A stretch of DNA of 64,000 nucleotides from Allorhodopirellula heiligendammensis (GTDB lineage Bacteria > Planctomycetota > Planctomycetia > Pirellulales > Pirellulaceae): assembly GCF_007860105.1 (NCBI RefSeq), contig NZ_SJPU01000002.1, positions 2,509,882 through 2,573,881 of the forward strand. Direction: 5' to 3'. Numbering within the stretch: position 1 is the stretch's first letter; the number at the start of each line of letters is the position of its first letter. The notes beneath the pieces were generated by a model. That model was not told the DNA's origin. It searched no databases and was given only the letters and a program-made list of their open reading frames with translations. The position numbers were made by a program, and so were the translations under genes. This document shows positions 24,954 to 34,816 of the stretch, in pieces.

Positions 24954-27083
24954 TCAATCGGGAATGTTCAGCACGATCGGATCGTTTTCGTTGAACACCG
25001 AACTTCCAGCCTTGCCATCGAGACGATACTCGATGGTCAGCTGCTTGGGTTTCCCTGGTGCAGGATCGCCACCGAAGTTGGAGTTGTAGTTCGGATTGGC
25101 AAGCCGAATGATGGGTAGTTTGCCAACCTGCTTTTGCAACCGTTCGGTGACATCGACCTGCTCGCCCGCGGCACCATACATTGCCCGGACAATCTCCACG
25201 TTCACTTCTTCGATATCGAGTTCAGCGAGCAGTTTGGCAACTTGATCCGAGGGCTTGAGATCGCGGGCGATCGCCATGCCCACCGCTTGTGCTTCGTTTT
25301 TGAGCGATTCACTCTCGCCGATTTGCACGACGAGTTGCAGCATCTTGGGACTCGGGTATCGCCCGGCTGCATCTAAAATCAAACGTTTTTCATCATCGCG
25401 GTCGCTGAACGACATGGCCGTCTCGGCCATCTCATTGCGCTGAGCGGGCGGCATCGGAAATTGGCGAAGCAACCGCAGATAACCACGGGCTGCGCGAATC
25501 CGATAGGGGTGATCATGTCGCGCAGCAACCTTCTCCAAGACGTTCGCAGCATCGACCGTCATCCAACCACCGAGTAAACGCGTCGCCGCATTCTGGAGTG
25601 CGGCCGAACTGCTGAGGGCAGACTTCTCGATCGCCTGCAACGCATCCGGGCCACCCATGGCGGCAAAGATTTCGAGTATTTCGAGCTGAGCTGCTAGGTC
25701 GGCATTCGTCATCTCGGCTTCGAGCTGGTCGACGCAGGCAGCTTTATCCGTCATCCGCACGCTCGCAGCGCGAACCGCTTTGAGTGCGGTAGCATGAACA
25801 CCATTGTCTCGGCCACTGTCATTCGAGAACGCAACCTTGCTCAAGATCGGCAACTCGTCGAGAGTTGCGACATCACCGAGTGCCGCTAAGGCTGCCGATT
25901 GAATGGACACATCATTCTGCTTGGTTGCGGCCACAAGGAGCTCGATAGCGTTAATGCGGCGTGCTCCAATGACCTCAATCCATGTTTTCAACGCATCGCC
26001 CGTCGCCTTCTGAGCCCGCTCCACGATGACCGAATTCATGTCTTCATCGCCCACGTTTTGCAACGCCGTACGCCCCGCCGCAGCCACAACATCATTGTCA
26101 TCCGTGGCGGCGGCGATCAAGGCATCTAAACACGATGGATCACCAATCCGCTGGACAACACCGAGAGCTGCCGTTTTTACATCGATGTCGGTGTCGGTCG
26201 GTGCGGGCTGTGCGATAATCTTTAGCATGGCCGGCAGCATGGTAGCTTCGCCCCGATCACCCAATGCGATCAAGAACAGAGCGGCTTGCGATGGCGGCAC
26301 ATCAGACCGGGCAGCAAGCAAACCGTCGGCGACCCCCTCACCACTGAGTTCGCGAGTTGCCGTCAGCGCGATGTAGCGAATCCGTTGATTGTCCGATCCC
26401 AAACTCTTGACGAGCAGTTCAATGCCGTCCTTGCCCCGTGCCAGGATGGCGCCGCGAGTGGCCTCGACAATACGCGGATTTGGAACGTCTTTCTCAAGCA
26501 CGAAATCATAGAGCTCGGCGGCCTCAGCGGCTGGTAGCAATTCGGCACAGCGAATCAATCCTTCGGCGGCAGCCGATCGCACGTTCATTCTCGGCGCACC
26601 CGTGGCTACCTTCAATGCCGCGATAGCATCCGAGCCGCCAATTTTACCTAGGGACATCGCAGCAGCTCGGGCGATCGTCTCGTTGTCACTGCCGAGATGT
26701 TGGGTGAGCAAGTCGATCGCTGCCGAGGATTTTTTGACACCAAGCGAGTTGATCACACCTACCAGTGGCAAGCCTTCGAGTTTCGGTGCTGCCTCGATCA
26801 ACGCCGCTTCGGCGGCATCGTCTTCAATCGCTTCGAGCGTGATCCGCGCCCAGGAAGTGAGTTCGGGGTCGGAAAGCAGGGCGGCCACTGCAGGCACACA
26901 GTCTGCTGAGCCATACACCGCCAACTGTTTGCAGGTAATGGCTTTATCAGCCGGCGGTGCATCAGCGGACGTCAGCGTCGCGATCATCACCTCTTCGGTG
27001 GGAACATCCTCACCCCGACCGACGGCGGGGAAACAAGTTAATAGGAAACCGAGTATTAACAGAATGGATTGTTTAACAAACAT
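24954..27083 (-). CDS. exported HEAT-repeat protein
   Basis: This 709-residue protein has a Sec signal peptide (residues about 1-25, FVKQSILLILGFLLTCF then a cleavage region near GRGEDV). About fifteen helical repeats of 30-40 residues follow, of the HEAT/PBS-lyase kind, e.g. LLSDPELTSWARITLEAI and HLGSDNETIARAAAMSLGKI. The last ~70 residues include NYNSNFGGDPAPGKPKQLT and look like a separate beta-rich end. The frame extends 26 codons further upstream, but the ATG at 27083 gives a clean signal peptide. It lies 65 bp downstream of the exported oxidoreductase gene and probably shares its operon. Such proteins are usually protein-interaction scaffolds; no enzymatic motif is seen. Confidence 0.85.
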   Translation of the reverse strand: MFVKQSILLILGFLLTCFPAVGRGEDVPTEEVMIATLTSADAPPADKAITCKQLAVYGSADCVPAVAALLSDPELTSWARITLEAIEDDAAEAALIEAAPKLEGLPLVGVINSLGVKKSSAAIDLLTQHLGSDNETIARAAAMSLGKIGGSDAIAALKVATGAPRMNVRSAAAEGLIRCAELLPAAEAAELYDFVLEKDVPNPRIVEATRGAILARGKDGIELLVKSLGSDNQRIRYIALTATRELSGEGVADGLLAARSDVPPSQAALFLIALGDRGEATMLPAMLKIIAQPAPTDTDIDVKTAALGVVQRIGDPSCLDALIAAATDDNDVVAAAGRTALQNVGDEDMNSVIVERAQKATGDALKTWIEVIGARRINAIELLVAATKQNDVSIQSAALAALGDVATLDELPILSKVAFSNDSGRDNGVHATALKAVRAASVRMTDKAACVDQLEAEMTNADLAAQLEILEIFAAMGGPDALQAIEKSALSSSAALQNAATRLLGGWMTVDAANVLEKVAARHDHPYRIRAARGYLRLLRQFPMPPAQRNEMAETAMSFSDRDDEKRLILDAAGRYPSPKMLQLVVQIGESESLKNEAQAVGMAIARDLKPSDQVAKLLAELDIEEVNVEIVRAMYGAAGEQVDVTERLQKQVGKLPIIRLANPNYNSNFGGDPAPGKPKQLTIEYRLDGKAGSSVFNENDPIVLNIPD

Positions 27084-27148
27084 GGCTGTGATCAATGATG
27101 GTTGAGATGTGTGGATAGGCAGTGAAGTCAATGGAAACGGCGGAGATT

Positions 27149-28462
27149 TCAAATTTGCCACGGCTCCCGGAAAGCTTCACTGCGCAATCGATTGGCTTCT
27201 GGATCGTCGATGAACTCGTAGGTGTCCGGGTCAAGATTGACGTCGCGTCCCAAGAATGCGGCCACGTTAGCGGCATGGCAGGTGATGTGCGCATAACAGG
27301 CGGCTTCCGCGTTGGCTCGCGGCTTGCTGCGAGTTTTGACACAGTCCAGGAAATCGCGGACATGGAACGTCGCGGGATAACCACCGATCTCCGCGACTTC
27401 ACGTCCGGCGAGCAGTTCGGGCGAACTGAGCACGAACTTGCCGCTGTCCCCGGTCTCGATCCAGCCGTCATCACCTTCAAAACGAACCGGGCACGACCCC
27501 AGCGGTAGCCAACCATCATCGCGAATCACCAGCTGCACACCGCTGGGATACTCGGCCAGAATCCGCTTGTCCTTGGGAGCGTGGTAATGAATAGCAGCGG
27601 TCGCGTCGGCGCCGGCCGCCCATTGGCACAGATCAACACAATGCGAGCCCCATTCCAGCACGCCGCCACCGGTCAGCCCGCCGCCTTTCTCAAAATTAAA
27701 CCCGTCTAACCACGCTTTATTGTATGGCCGATAAGCTGCTGGGCCGAGGTACATGTCCCAATCGACTTCCTCGATCGGCGGCAAGTCTTGAGCCGGCAGC
27801 CAACCACTCATCTTCGTTTTCATACCAGCGGGTTGAGCGTGCACTTTCCGCAGCGTGCCTAACCGCCCGGTGCGCGCGAGCATGCATGCGAATTCGAAAT
27901 GCGGCAAATTTCGTCGCTGGGTACCAGCTTGGAATACGACACCGCTGCGCCGCATCGTGTCGGCCAACTGAAGACTCTGAGCAATGTTCTTTGTACAGGG
28001 TTTTTCGCAGTAGATATCTTTGCCCGCTCGCGCCGCCGCGCAGGCAGCCGTGGCATGCCAGTTCGGGCCTGTCGCGATCAAGACCGAATCAATATCGTCG
28101 CGACCGAGCAGCTCTTGAAAATCTCGATACGTGTCGCAATCAGTGTTATTGTGATGGGCGTTGACGCGATCCTTGACGGCCACCCGCTGGGTCTCTTTGA
28201 TGTCGGCGACCGCGACAAACTGTACGTCGGACTGTTCTAAAAAGCACCCCAGATCGTACGTGCCGCGCCGACCAATTCCGATGCCGCCGACGGTGATACG
28301 ATCACTCGGCGAAACCGCGCCACCCAACCCGAGGGTGGAAGCACGGACGAACCGCGGAATGGCGAGCGAACTCGCCGCCGCGACACCCGCGGTCAACGAT
28401 TGGCCTAGAAAACTCCGCCGCGACGGGTCGCCAGTAGTTTGCGTCTTTTGTGACGAACGCAT
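27149..28462 (-). CDS. Tat-exported Gfo/Idh/MocA oxidoreductase
   Basis: This 437-residue oxidoreductase has a twin-arginine signal (SRRSFLGQSL, then a hydrophobic stretch to about residue 40). IGIGRRGTYDLGCFLEQSD is the nucleotide-binding region, CEKPCTKNIAQSL carries the E-K-P catalytic lysine, and GVLEWGSHCVDLCQWA holds the family's conserved His region. Export through Tat suggests that the protein folds with its NAD(P) cofactor already bound. Related enzymes oxidise sugars to 3-keto forms. The divergent gene at 28689 encodes a DUF1080 domain of the 3-keto-glycoside hydrolase type, and a HEAT protein lies downstream, so a role in periplasmic glycoside breakdown is a reasonable inference. 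Confidence 0.9.
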   Translation of the reverse strand: MRSSQKTQTTGDPSRRSFLGQSLTAGVAAASSLAIPRFVRASTLGLGGAVSPSDRITVGGIGIGRRGTYDLGCFLEQSDVQFVAVADIKETQRVAVKDRVNAHHNNTDCDTYRDFQELLGRDDIDSVLIATGPNWHATAACAAARAGKDIYCEKPCTKNIAQSLQLADTMRRSGVVFQAGTQRRNLPHFEFACMLARTGRLGTLRKVHAQPAGMKTKMSGWLPAQDLPPIEEVDWDMYLGPAAYRPYNKAWLDGFNFEKGGGLTGGGVLEWGSHCVDLCQWAAGADATAAIHYHAPKDKRILAEYPSGVQLVIRDDGWLPLGSCPVRFEGDDGWIETGDSGKFVLSSPELLAGREVAEIGGYPATFHVRDFLDCVKTRSKPRANAEAACYAHITCHAANVAAFLGRDVNLDPDTYEFIDDPEANRLRSEAFREPWQI

Positions 28463-28688
28463 GTACAGATTCCTATTTTGAATTGATGGTCGATGAAGGG
28501 AACACGTTAGTTTACCTCAGCCCAATTGCCCGCTGTTGTCATCGACAGGAATTATGCTTGACGAAGAAGGGGCTTTCCAGCCTGTTGGATTCGGAGCATT
28601 GGGGCGGAAGCCCGTGCGATGTTGGTTCGAAACAAGTAAGATAATGCGAACCGACGCCCCCCTCCATTTGCCATCCCAGAGTATCCCC

Positions 28689-30590
28689 ATGAGTCGAATT
28701 ACAAGCTGCCTCGTCGTATTGACCATTGGATGGACCATCGCCCTGGCGCCCGGGGATGCTCGAGCCGAGATCAACTTGCCTGCTGGCGAAGTTAGCACCT
28801 CGCTGTTTGACGGTGTTAGCTTCGCCGGCTGGCAGGGCCTGACGGATAAGTATTGGTCGATTGAAGATGGGATGATTGTCGCCAAAAATGATCAGCCCAA
28901 TCCGGCGAGCACCTACCTGCTCACCAAGAAGTCCTACCGCAATTTCCGGTTGTTGTTAGACGTGCGACAAACGACCGGAAATAAGTATTCGACCATGCAT
29001 TCAGCGGTGTGCTGCCTCGGTGAAATTATAGAAGATGCCGGCCAGGCGTTTGGATTCCGGGGGCCGCTGTTGATGTTCTGCCAGGACTGGGGGATGTGGG
29101 ACGCCCACGGCCGTAATCGAGTATTTCCCTCTGGGCATGGGGGTCCCTATCACCCCGATTTAGAGAACGTAGGTGAGTGGAATCAGATCGAAATTCTGGT
29201 GCTAGGAAATCGCATTCGCGTAGCCGCCAACGGTCAGTTCGTGATGGACTTTATCGACACAGCTGAGCGTTTGAAATCGTCGCCGATCGGACTTCAGCTG
29301 CATGGCAATCGGCAGCCTCAAGAATACCATTTTCGCAACCTGTTACTGGTCGAAGCCCCCACCGACGCAATGGCTACGATCCCCGACGCCGATCTACCCA
29401 CGACCGCGCCATCGAACGTCGGAATGTCGTCGGACAAACTAAGTGAGATCGACGGATTGATGCAGCAGTCCATTGTTGAGCATGCAATTGCAGGCGGGGT
29501 AGTGATGATCGCTCGCGATGGCAAAGTTGTGTTGCAGCGAGCATACGGCAAACGCGACATCGCAGACGACCAACCGATGCAAGACGATACGATCTTCCGC
29601 ATCTATTCAATGAGCAAAGCGATCACCACCGCTGCCGCGATGATGTTGGTCGAAGAAGGACGCCTCGGTATCGAAGATCCAGTGGCCAAGTACCTTCCGG
29701 AACTCGCGCACGTCCAGGTCATTGACGGTGATAGCACCCGACCGGCAAAGCAAACGATGACCATTGCTGATTTGATGCGTCACACCTCGGGATACAGTTA
29801 CGGCGATGCGGGCGTTGCCGCCTACGATGATGCTTTCCGCAATCTCGGTTTGCTCGATCGAGATGTATCGAGCAAACAGTTCCAATCCCGTCTCGCCGAT
29901 CTGCCACTGTTGTTCGAACCAGGTACGGATTGGCATTACGGTATATCGACGGATGTATTGGGGCGGGTCGTCGAAGTCGCCTCGGGACTATCGCTCGACG
30001 AATTCTTTCAAACCAGGATTTTTGCTCCGCTGAAAATGGTAGACACCGGTTTCTGGGTTCCGCCAAACAAAGTCGACCGCTTCGCCGCCAACTACAGCAG
30101 AGACAAGAGCGGGAACCTGACAATCCTTGATGCCCCGCAGACAAGCCGCTATTTAGCCAAGCCCGCATTTTGTTCCGGTGGCGGTGGGCTGGTTTCCACA
30201 GCCAGTGACTACATGCGATTTCTGCTGATGATCGATGGTGGCGGACAACTCGGCGACGTGCGTTTACTCCGAGAGGAGACCGTCGCATTGATGACCAGCA
30301 ACCAATTGCCACAAGACGTAGGTTGGATCAAGTTTGGCAAAGAAGTGCGCACCGGCGTCGGATTTGGATTCGGTTTCTGTGTTCGTGAGCAGATGAGCGA
30401 TTGGGACCCAGATGGCCGAGTTGGTGAGTATGGTTGGGGCGGCGCCGCCAGCACCCACTACTGGATATCCCCCCAGGATCGCATCGTCGTCGTGACACTG
30501 GAGCAGATCATGCCCTACCAATGGCTAACGGAGTTCAAGTTAAAAGACACGATCTACGATGCGATCGACGTCCCTGCAAATGCAAAATAG
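28689..30590 (+). CDS. exported DUF1080-serine hydrolase (beta-lactamase fold) fusion
   Basis: The 633-residue product has a signal peptide (about residues 1-27). A DUF1080/3-keto-disaccharide-hydrolase-like domain follows (about 30-225; SLFDGVSFAGWQG, WSIEDGMIVA, QLHGNRQPQEYHFRN). Then comes a class C beta-lactamase/esterase-like domain (about 255-620). In the latter S307-M-S-K310 is the nucleophile motif, Tyr417 (WHYGIST) the second catalytic residue, and GWGGAAST the third element. Such domains usually cleave esters, not antibiotics. The start at 28689 is chosen because the 51 upstream codons do not fit a signal peptide. The fusion would suit removal of an ester group and glycoside cleavage on one polymer. 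Confidence 0.88.
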   Translation: MSRITSCLVVLTIGWTIALAPGDARAEINLPAGEVSTSLFDGVSFAGWQGLTDKYWSIEDGMIVAKNDQPNPASTYLLTKKSYRNFRLLLDVRQTTGNKYSTMHSAVCCLGEIIEDAGQAFGFRGPLLMFCQDWGMWDAHGRNRVFPSGHGGPYHPDLENVGEWNQIEILVLGNRIRVAANGQFVMDFIDTAERLKSSPIGLQLHGNRQPQEYHFRNLLLVEAPTDAMATIPDADLPTTAPSNVGMSSDKLSEIDGLMQQSIVEHAIAGGVVMIARDGKVVLQRAYGKRDIADDQPMQDDTIFRIYSMSKAITTAAAMMLVEEGRLGIEDPVAKYLPELAHVQVIDGDSTRPAKQTMTIADLMRHTSGYSYGDAGVAAYDDAFRNLGLLDRDVSSKQFQSRLADLPLLFEPGTDWHYGISTDVLGRVVEVASGLSLDEFFQTRIFAPLKMVDTGFWVPPNKVDRFAANYSRDKSGNLTILDAPQTSRYLAKPAFCSGGGGLVSTASDYMRFLLMIDGGGQLGDVRLLREETVALMTSNQLPQDVGWIKFGKEVRTGVGFGFGFCVREQMSDWDPDGRVGEYGWGGAASTHYWISPQDRIVVVTLEQIMPYQWLTEFKLKDTIYDAIDVPANAK

Positions 30591-30634
30591 TACGCGACTC
30601 TGAAGAGTTGCGAGCGACGCATGGTCATGAACAA

Positions 30635-32128
30635 TCACTCGTCATCAGGAAGCGCCAACGGGTCATTCGGTTGGCTCCCGCCCTCCGGTGCAGGCGCTGG
30701 CAACTCAAACACGTTGGCACTTTCCTCCGCTGAGTCGTCTTCGACCTGATCGCTCTGAGACGCTCTCTGTCCCGCAGCGGCGTCCACATTGCCTGAGGTT
30801 TGTGGAGACGCAGAGTCAGTGGAAGCACCACCACCGAAGAAATTGCCCAGAGCGGCACCGACACCATTGAGGAGATTGCTCTGAGGACTCTCTGCACCGC
30901 CTTGGTCAGATGCCTCGGCGGGAGTGACGGTCTGGTCGCGAGCTGCTTTCGCTAGGCTATTGGCTCCCTGAACCGGTCGGCCCTCGCGGTCACCCATCTC
31001 CACGACCAGTTCTCGCATCGTATCCCCGCGAACAACGCCCAGCGTGAGCGAGTCTCCCGGTTGGGTGAGCGCGAGTTCGCGGATCAGTCCGCCGGTATCT
31101 CGAACCAACCGCCCGGCGGCCGACACGATACGGTCATCGACATGGAGACCACCGACTTTACCGGCCGATCCATCCGACACCTCAACGACGATCACACCAC
31201 GTTGAGGACTGGCGTCGCCAGCTTTGATACCCAGCGACGCACGAGGACGCGCCAGCGTGGGACCAGCGGGCAGATCCGGGTATTTCGGAACGTCCCGCTG
31301 CGCAGCCTGATCGTTTGGCGACTCGATGGGCGAAGTCCACACGGCGCCGTCCTCAGCGGGCTCGCCCTCGACCGGCGGCTTCGCGGCAGAACGTAGTGCA
31401 GAGTCCATTCGTGCGGGATCGGCCGTGGCGACAGCATCGCTCTGCATGCCGGCCGCGTCGGCGGCTGGCCACGCAGGTAATCGGACTTGATAGAGCTGCC
31501 CGGCTCGGACGATCTGCATTGTCGCTCGTCCGCCGGGTGGGATCTGACGCCGAGCAGCGATCATCGATGCCATCGAATCCGTGCGTTGACCATCCATGGC
31601 AACGATCACATCACCACGACGTATCCCGACCTCTGGAAGGCGGGAGTCAGGACGGAATCCTTGTATCTCCAAACCACGTTCGCGGCCAATCGCAACGGGC
31701 ACAATCTCAATTCCCAAAGTAGGCTCCGCCGCAGCGTCGCCGCCCCCCAAACGCTGGGAAAGGGCTTGTTGCGATGCCTGATTTTGATCCGTCGTTGGCG
31801 TCGCCAAGACGCGGGGCCGCTGCAACGATGCTGTCGGAGCAGAATTCGGCGTGCCAGCGGGCAGCCGGTAATTTGACGATTGTCGACCGTCGACTCCTCC
31901 CGGCGGAGCGACACTTGCAGGCGGACGATACCCGAGCGGTCGCGCGGGCGTTCCCGGAGGAGGGGGAGGAAACCCCATCCGCGACTCGATGCGTGCTCGA
32001 ATGCGGTTCATCAACCCCTGAGCGGATGCAGGCTGGCTCAACGCGCCCTGCCACACCATCGCCAGCATGACACCGGTCAACAGGATATTGAGCAAGCGTG
32101 TTTTCAGTTGCGAAGGGGACTTAGTCAT
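30635..32128 (-). CDS. exported protein with two PDZ domains
   Basis: The 497-residue product has a Sec signal (about residues 1-36, ending near SQPASAQG) and Pro/Arg-rich linkers. One PDZ domain lies at about 138-225 (LGIEIVPVAIGRERGLEI, VGIRRGDVIVAMDG) and a second at about 295-382 (LGIKAGDASPQRGVIVVEV, GLHVDDRIVSAAGRLV). A low-complexity Gly/Ser/Asp-rich tail of about 100 residues follows. There is no protease domain, so it is probably a periplasmic scaffold that binds C-terminal peptides, or a regulator of another protease. It is monocistronic and convergent with the DUF1080-hydrolase gene. The gene is preceded by a 159-bp region shared with the divergent GNAT gene. Confidence 0.87.
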   Translation of the reverse strand: MTKSPSQLKTRLLNILLTGVMLAMVWQGALSQPASAQGLMNRIRARIESRMGFPPPPPGTPARPLGYRPPASVAPPGGVDGRQSSNYRLPAGTPNSAPTASLQRPRVLATPTTDQNQASQQALSQRLGGGDAAAEPTLGIEIVPVAIGRERGLEIQGFRPDSRLPEVGIRRGDVIVAMDGQRTDSMASMIAARRQIPPGGRATMQIVRAGQLYQVRLPAWPAADAAGMQSDAVATADPARMDSALRSAAKPPVEGEPAEDGAVWTSPIESPNDQAAQRDVPKYPDLPAGPTLARPRASLGIKAGDASPQRGVIVVEVSDGSAGKVGGLHVDDRIVSAAGRLVRDTGGLIRELALTQPGDSLTLGVVRGDTMRELVVEMGDREGRPVQGANSLAKAARDQTVTPAEASDQGGAESPQSNLLNGVGAALGNFFGGGASTDSASPQTSGNVDAAAGQRASQSDQVEDDSAEESANVFELPAPAPEGGSQPNDPLALPDDE

Positions 32129-32287
32129 GAAAGGTACTCGAGAGGATTGGGTTGAGATCCCATGTTATTAACTTCTGTGATCAGTAGGATGGAGGACGTC
32201 GAACGCACGAAAGATTGATTCCATCTTCCCTCCACGACGTCGCTGAACCCCATCGTTACCTCGGCGTCGGTAAGTAGATTCGCCTCT

Positions 32288-33556
32288 ATGACCCGCGAGT
32301 CAAATCCGTCGCTACCCTCTAATTTAGCCGCCGCAGCAGGGGAAAGCCACGCTGAGCAAGTTAACTCGTTATCCGTACGGGATGTGACGCTGGCAGAACT
32401 CGCGACCCTGCTCCCGCATGCCTTCAGTCGACTATCGCCGACCCGAGCAAGTCTGATCACGGACCAAATCCAGGATATTTTGCGGTCGGAACACAAGGAG
32501 CGATTGGTATGTCTCGCCGCTGGGGCTGGGCAACCGGATTTGAATGAAAGCGTGATGGCAATCGCGTTTCTGGCCCCTGAGAGCGACACCGCCACGATAC
32601 TCCATGTGGATTGGGTCCAGCCCAGCTTTCCGCTTCGCCGCACTCCTGCGACAGTTAGGGGGGACACACGTTTGTCCGCACCATGTGTGTCAAAATCCCA
32701 TGCGATCGCAATCTGGCAGCAACTAGCACTGAATTTCTGGCGAGCTGATGTTCGATTCATCCAATGGGCAACTGATGCAGTAGCACCGCAACCGACGGCC
32801 CCCCAGTCAGCAGATTCAGCGACCACCGAGGCAACTTCTGGCATGCAATCTCCTGAGGTCCTATCTTCTGAGATCCAATCGAGGCCTGATGTCGGAAGCT
32901 GGCCCCGCGCCATGGGCTTTACTCGGCTGGGAACCCTTCAGTACCTGTCATTGAATGCCGATGCGACGGGGTCATGGCCCCATCGAGGGCCCCATCGAGG
33001 GCGGCAGGGTACCAATGAAAACTCAGGCGCTCGGGAACAGCGAAACGTCATTGCGATCCCGCTCGACGCGACCGATGCTACTCAGATGACCGCCTTTGAA
33101 GACCTGGTCGAGCGAACCTACGTGGATTCACTAGACTGCCCACCACTGGTCCAGTTCCGTACCGCGCAAGACATCGTCCGAAACTACCGCTCCGTTGAAA
33201 CCTACTCGCCCGATCTGTGGTACACCGTTGCAGAAGTATGCCAGGCGGGCGACGAACCAAGCACAATCGGCTGCGTCATTTTAGCTCGCCATCCTGCCCC
33301 CTCCGCAAGCCAACCTGCGCAGATAAATCCAGCATGTGTGATCGAGTTGGTCTACATGGGCATTATTCCCGAGTACCGCGGACGCGATTATGGGCAGGCG
33401 ATAATCCGCATGATCACCAAGGTCTGTCAGCAGCACGGCACCGAGCGATTGATTTTGGCGGTGGATCAAGCCAATCCACCCGCATTGGCCATTTATCGCC
33501 GGTCCGGAATGCTCCCCCTATTCCGTGAAACGGTATGGGGGCGATCTGCTGTATGA
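32288..33556 (+). CDS. GNAT family N-acetyltransferase, two-domain
   Basis: This 422-residue protein has its clearest acetyltransferase fold in the C-terminal half: ELVYMGIIPEYRGRDYGQAI (about residues 360-379) has the acetyl-CoA-binding R-G-x-x-Y-G-type loop, and AVDQANPPALAIYRRSGM is the second conserved segment. The N-terminal ~150 residues also read as a degenerate GNAT-like fold, joined by a Gln/Thr/Ser-rich linker (about 160-210) with a tandem GPHRG motif. Substrate unknown. It lies 58 bp upstream of an ABC ATPase gene on the same strand. Confidence 0.8.
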   Translation: MTRESNPSLPSNLAAAAGESHAEQVNSLSVRDVTLAELATLLPHAFSRLSPTRASLITDQIQDILRSEHKERLVCLAAGAGQPDLNESVMAIAFLAPESDTATILHVDWVQPSFPLRRTPATVRGDTRLSAPCVSKSHAIAIWQQLALNFWRADVRFIQWATDAVAPQPTAPQSADSATTEATSGMQSPEVLSSEIQSRPDVGSWPRAMGFTRLGTLQYLSLNADATGSWPHRGPHRGRQGTNENSGAREQRNVIAIPLDATDATQMTAFEDLVERTYVDSLDCPPLVQFRTAQDIVRNYRSVETYSPDLWYTVAEVCQAGDEPSTIGCVILARHPAPSASQPAQINPACVIELVYMGIIPEYRGRDYGQAIIRMITKVCQQHGTERLILAVDQANPPALAIYRRSGMLPLFRETVWGRSAV

Positions 33557-33614
33557 TGACGTTTCAGCGACGCCCCGTTCCTTCCGTTTGCCTGAATTCC
33601 ACAAAAAGTTTCGC

Positions 33615-34541
33615 ATGATCCATCTTGAAGGCTTTGGCAAAGACTACGGCGAGTTCACGGCCGTCGACAAAATTGACTTAAATATTGAGGCAGGGGAGAC
33701 GTTTGGGTTCATCGGTCCCAATGGAGCGGGCAAGAGCACAACCATTCGCTTTCTCGCAACGCTGCTCAAAGCGACCCGTGGCAGCGGTGAAGTTGCGGGA
33801 TTCGATGTGATGGGCGACCCCATGGGTGTGCGACGCTCGATCGGATACATGCCCGACAACTTTGGCGTGTACGACGGCATGAAGGTGTGGGAGTTTCTTG
33901 ATTTTTTCGCTGTCGCCTACGGCATCAATCGTGCGGCCCGAGGGCCGATCATCGACAACGTTTTGGAGCTGCTCGACCTCGGGCACAAACGCAATGACTA
34001 TGTCAACGGGCTTTCCCGGGGCATGAAGCAGCGGCTGTGTTTGGCGAAGACTTTAGTCCACGATCCACCGGTACTGATCCTAGATGAACCCGCCAGTGGG
34101 CTTGATCCGCGAGCTCGAGTGGAGGTCAAGGCGTTGCTGAAGGAACTCCGAAAAATGGGCAAGACGATTTTGATCAGCAGCCATATTCTGACGGAGCTAG
34201 CCGACTGTTGCACCTCCATTGGAATCATCGAGCGCGGTCAGTTGCTAATGCACGGACCGATCGAGCAGGTGTACCGAAAGATTCGCCGCAACCGCATGGT
34301 CGAGATCGCCTTTACCGAGAATAGCGAAGCGGGCATTTCGATTCTGCGAAGTAGCCCCGCGCTACGGGATCTCGAGATTCGCCCGGACCGCGTCATCGCC
34401 GAACTCGAGACCGACGACGCAGGACTTGCCCAGCTACTGGACTATCTGATCACTCAGGGTGTGAAAATTAGATCGTTCAATGACCGCGACCCAACGCTCG
34501 AGGACGTCTTCATGACCGTGACTGAGGGCCTCGTCAGCTGA
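33615..34541 (+). CDS. ABC transporter ATP-binding protein (ABC-2 type), no adjacent permease
   Basis: This 308-residue ATPase has the Walker A motif GPNGAGKST (residues 34-42), signature LSRGMKQRL (133-141), Walker B VLILDEPASGLDP (153-165), and the switch histidine in ISSHILTEL. A C-terminal ~90-residue extension (from about 215) is normal for exporters of the CcmA/NatA type. The frame is open 30 codons upstream, but the family start MIHLEGFGKDYG and the end of the previous gene favour 33615. No ABC-2 membrane subunit follows: a 275-bp gap and then a phosphohexomutase gene come next. The partner must be elsewhere in the genome. Confidence 0.92.
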   Translation: MIHLEGFGKDYGEFTAVDKIDLNIEAGETFGFIGPNGAGKSTTIRFLATLLKATRGSGEVAGFDVMGDPMGVRRSIGYMPDNFGVYDGMKVWEFLDFFAVAYGINRAARGPIIDNVLELLDLGHKRNDYVNGLSRGMKQRLCLAKTLVHDPPVLILDEPASGLDPRARVEVKALLKELRKMGKTILISSHILTELADCCTSIGIIERGQLLMHGPIEQVYRKIRRNRMVEIAFTENSEAGISILRSSPALRDLEIRPDRVIAELETDDAGLAQLLDYLITQGVKIRSFNDRDPTLEDVFMTVTEGLVS

Positions 34542-34816
34542 ACTGGCATGACGGGCGGTTTTTAATCATCCGCGGGAGCGATACCTAGCCGTTAATTTTG
34601 TGAGGCGAGACGTAGTAGTGGCCAAGCTTAAAGGCAGGCTGCTCACCGTTCCATCAGCAAAATCACTTCGATCGACCGCACTGAGACGAGTGAACAGCCA
34701 ATGCAATCTAGCTGAGCGAATTCCTCGGACCTGCTTAGTGGTCGGCAGGCCTGCAAAGTTCTAGACTAGTGGGACATCGCGTCTTCCGATTCCCTCTTCC
34801 TGAGAGCAGCACCATC

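Noticed and set aside
28689-30590. Reading the serine-hydrolase domain as an antibiotic beta-lactamase
   Set aside because: S-x-x-K and the Tyr element are present, but the secreted DUF1080 fusion and G-W-G-G-A-A motif fit esterase/peptidase-like relatives better; no sign of resistance context.
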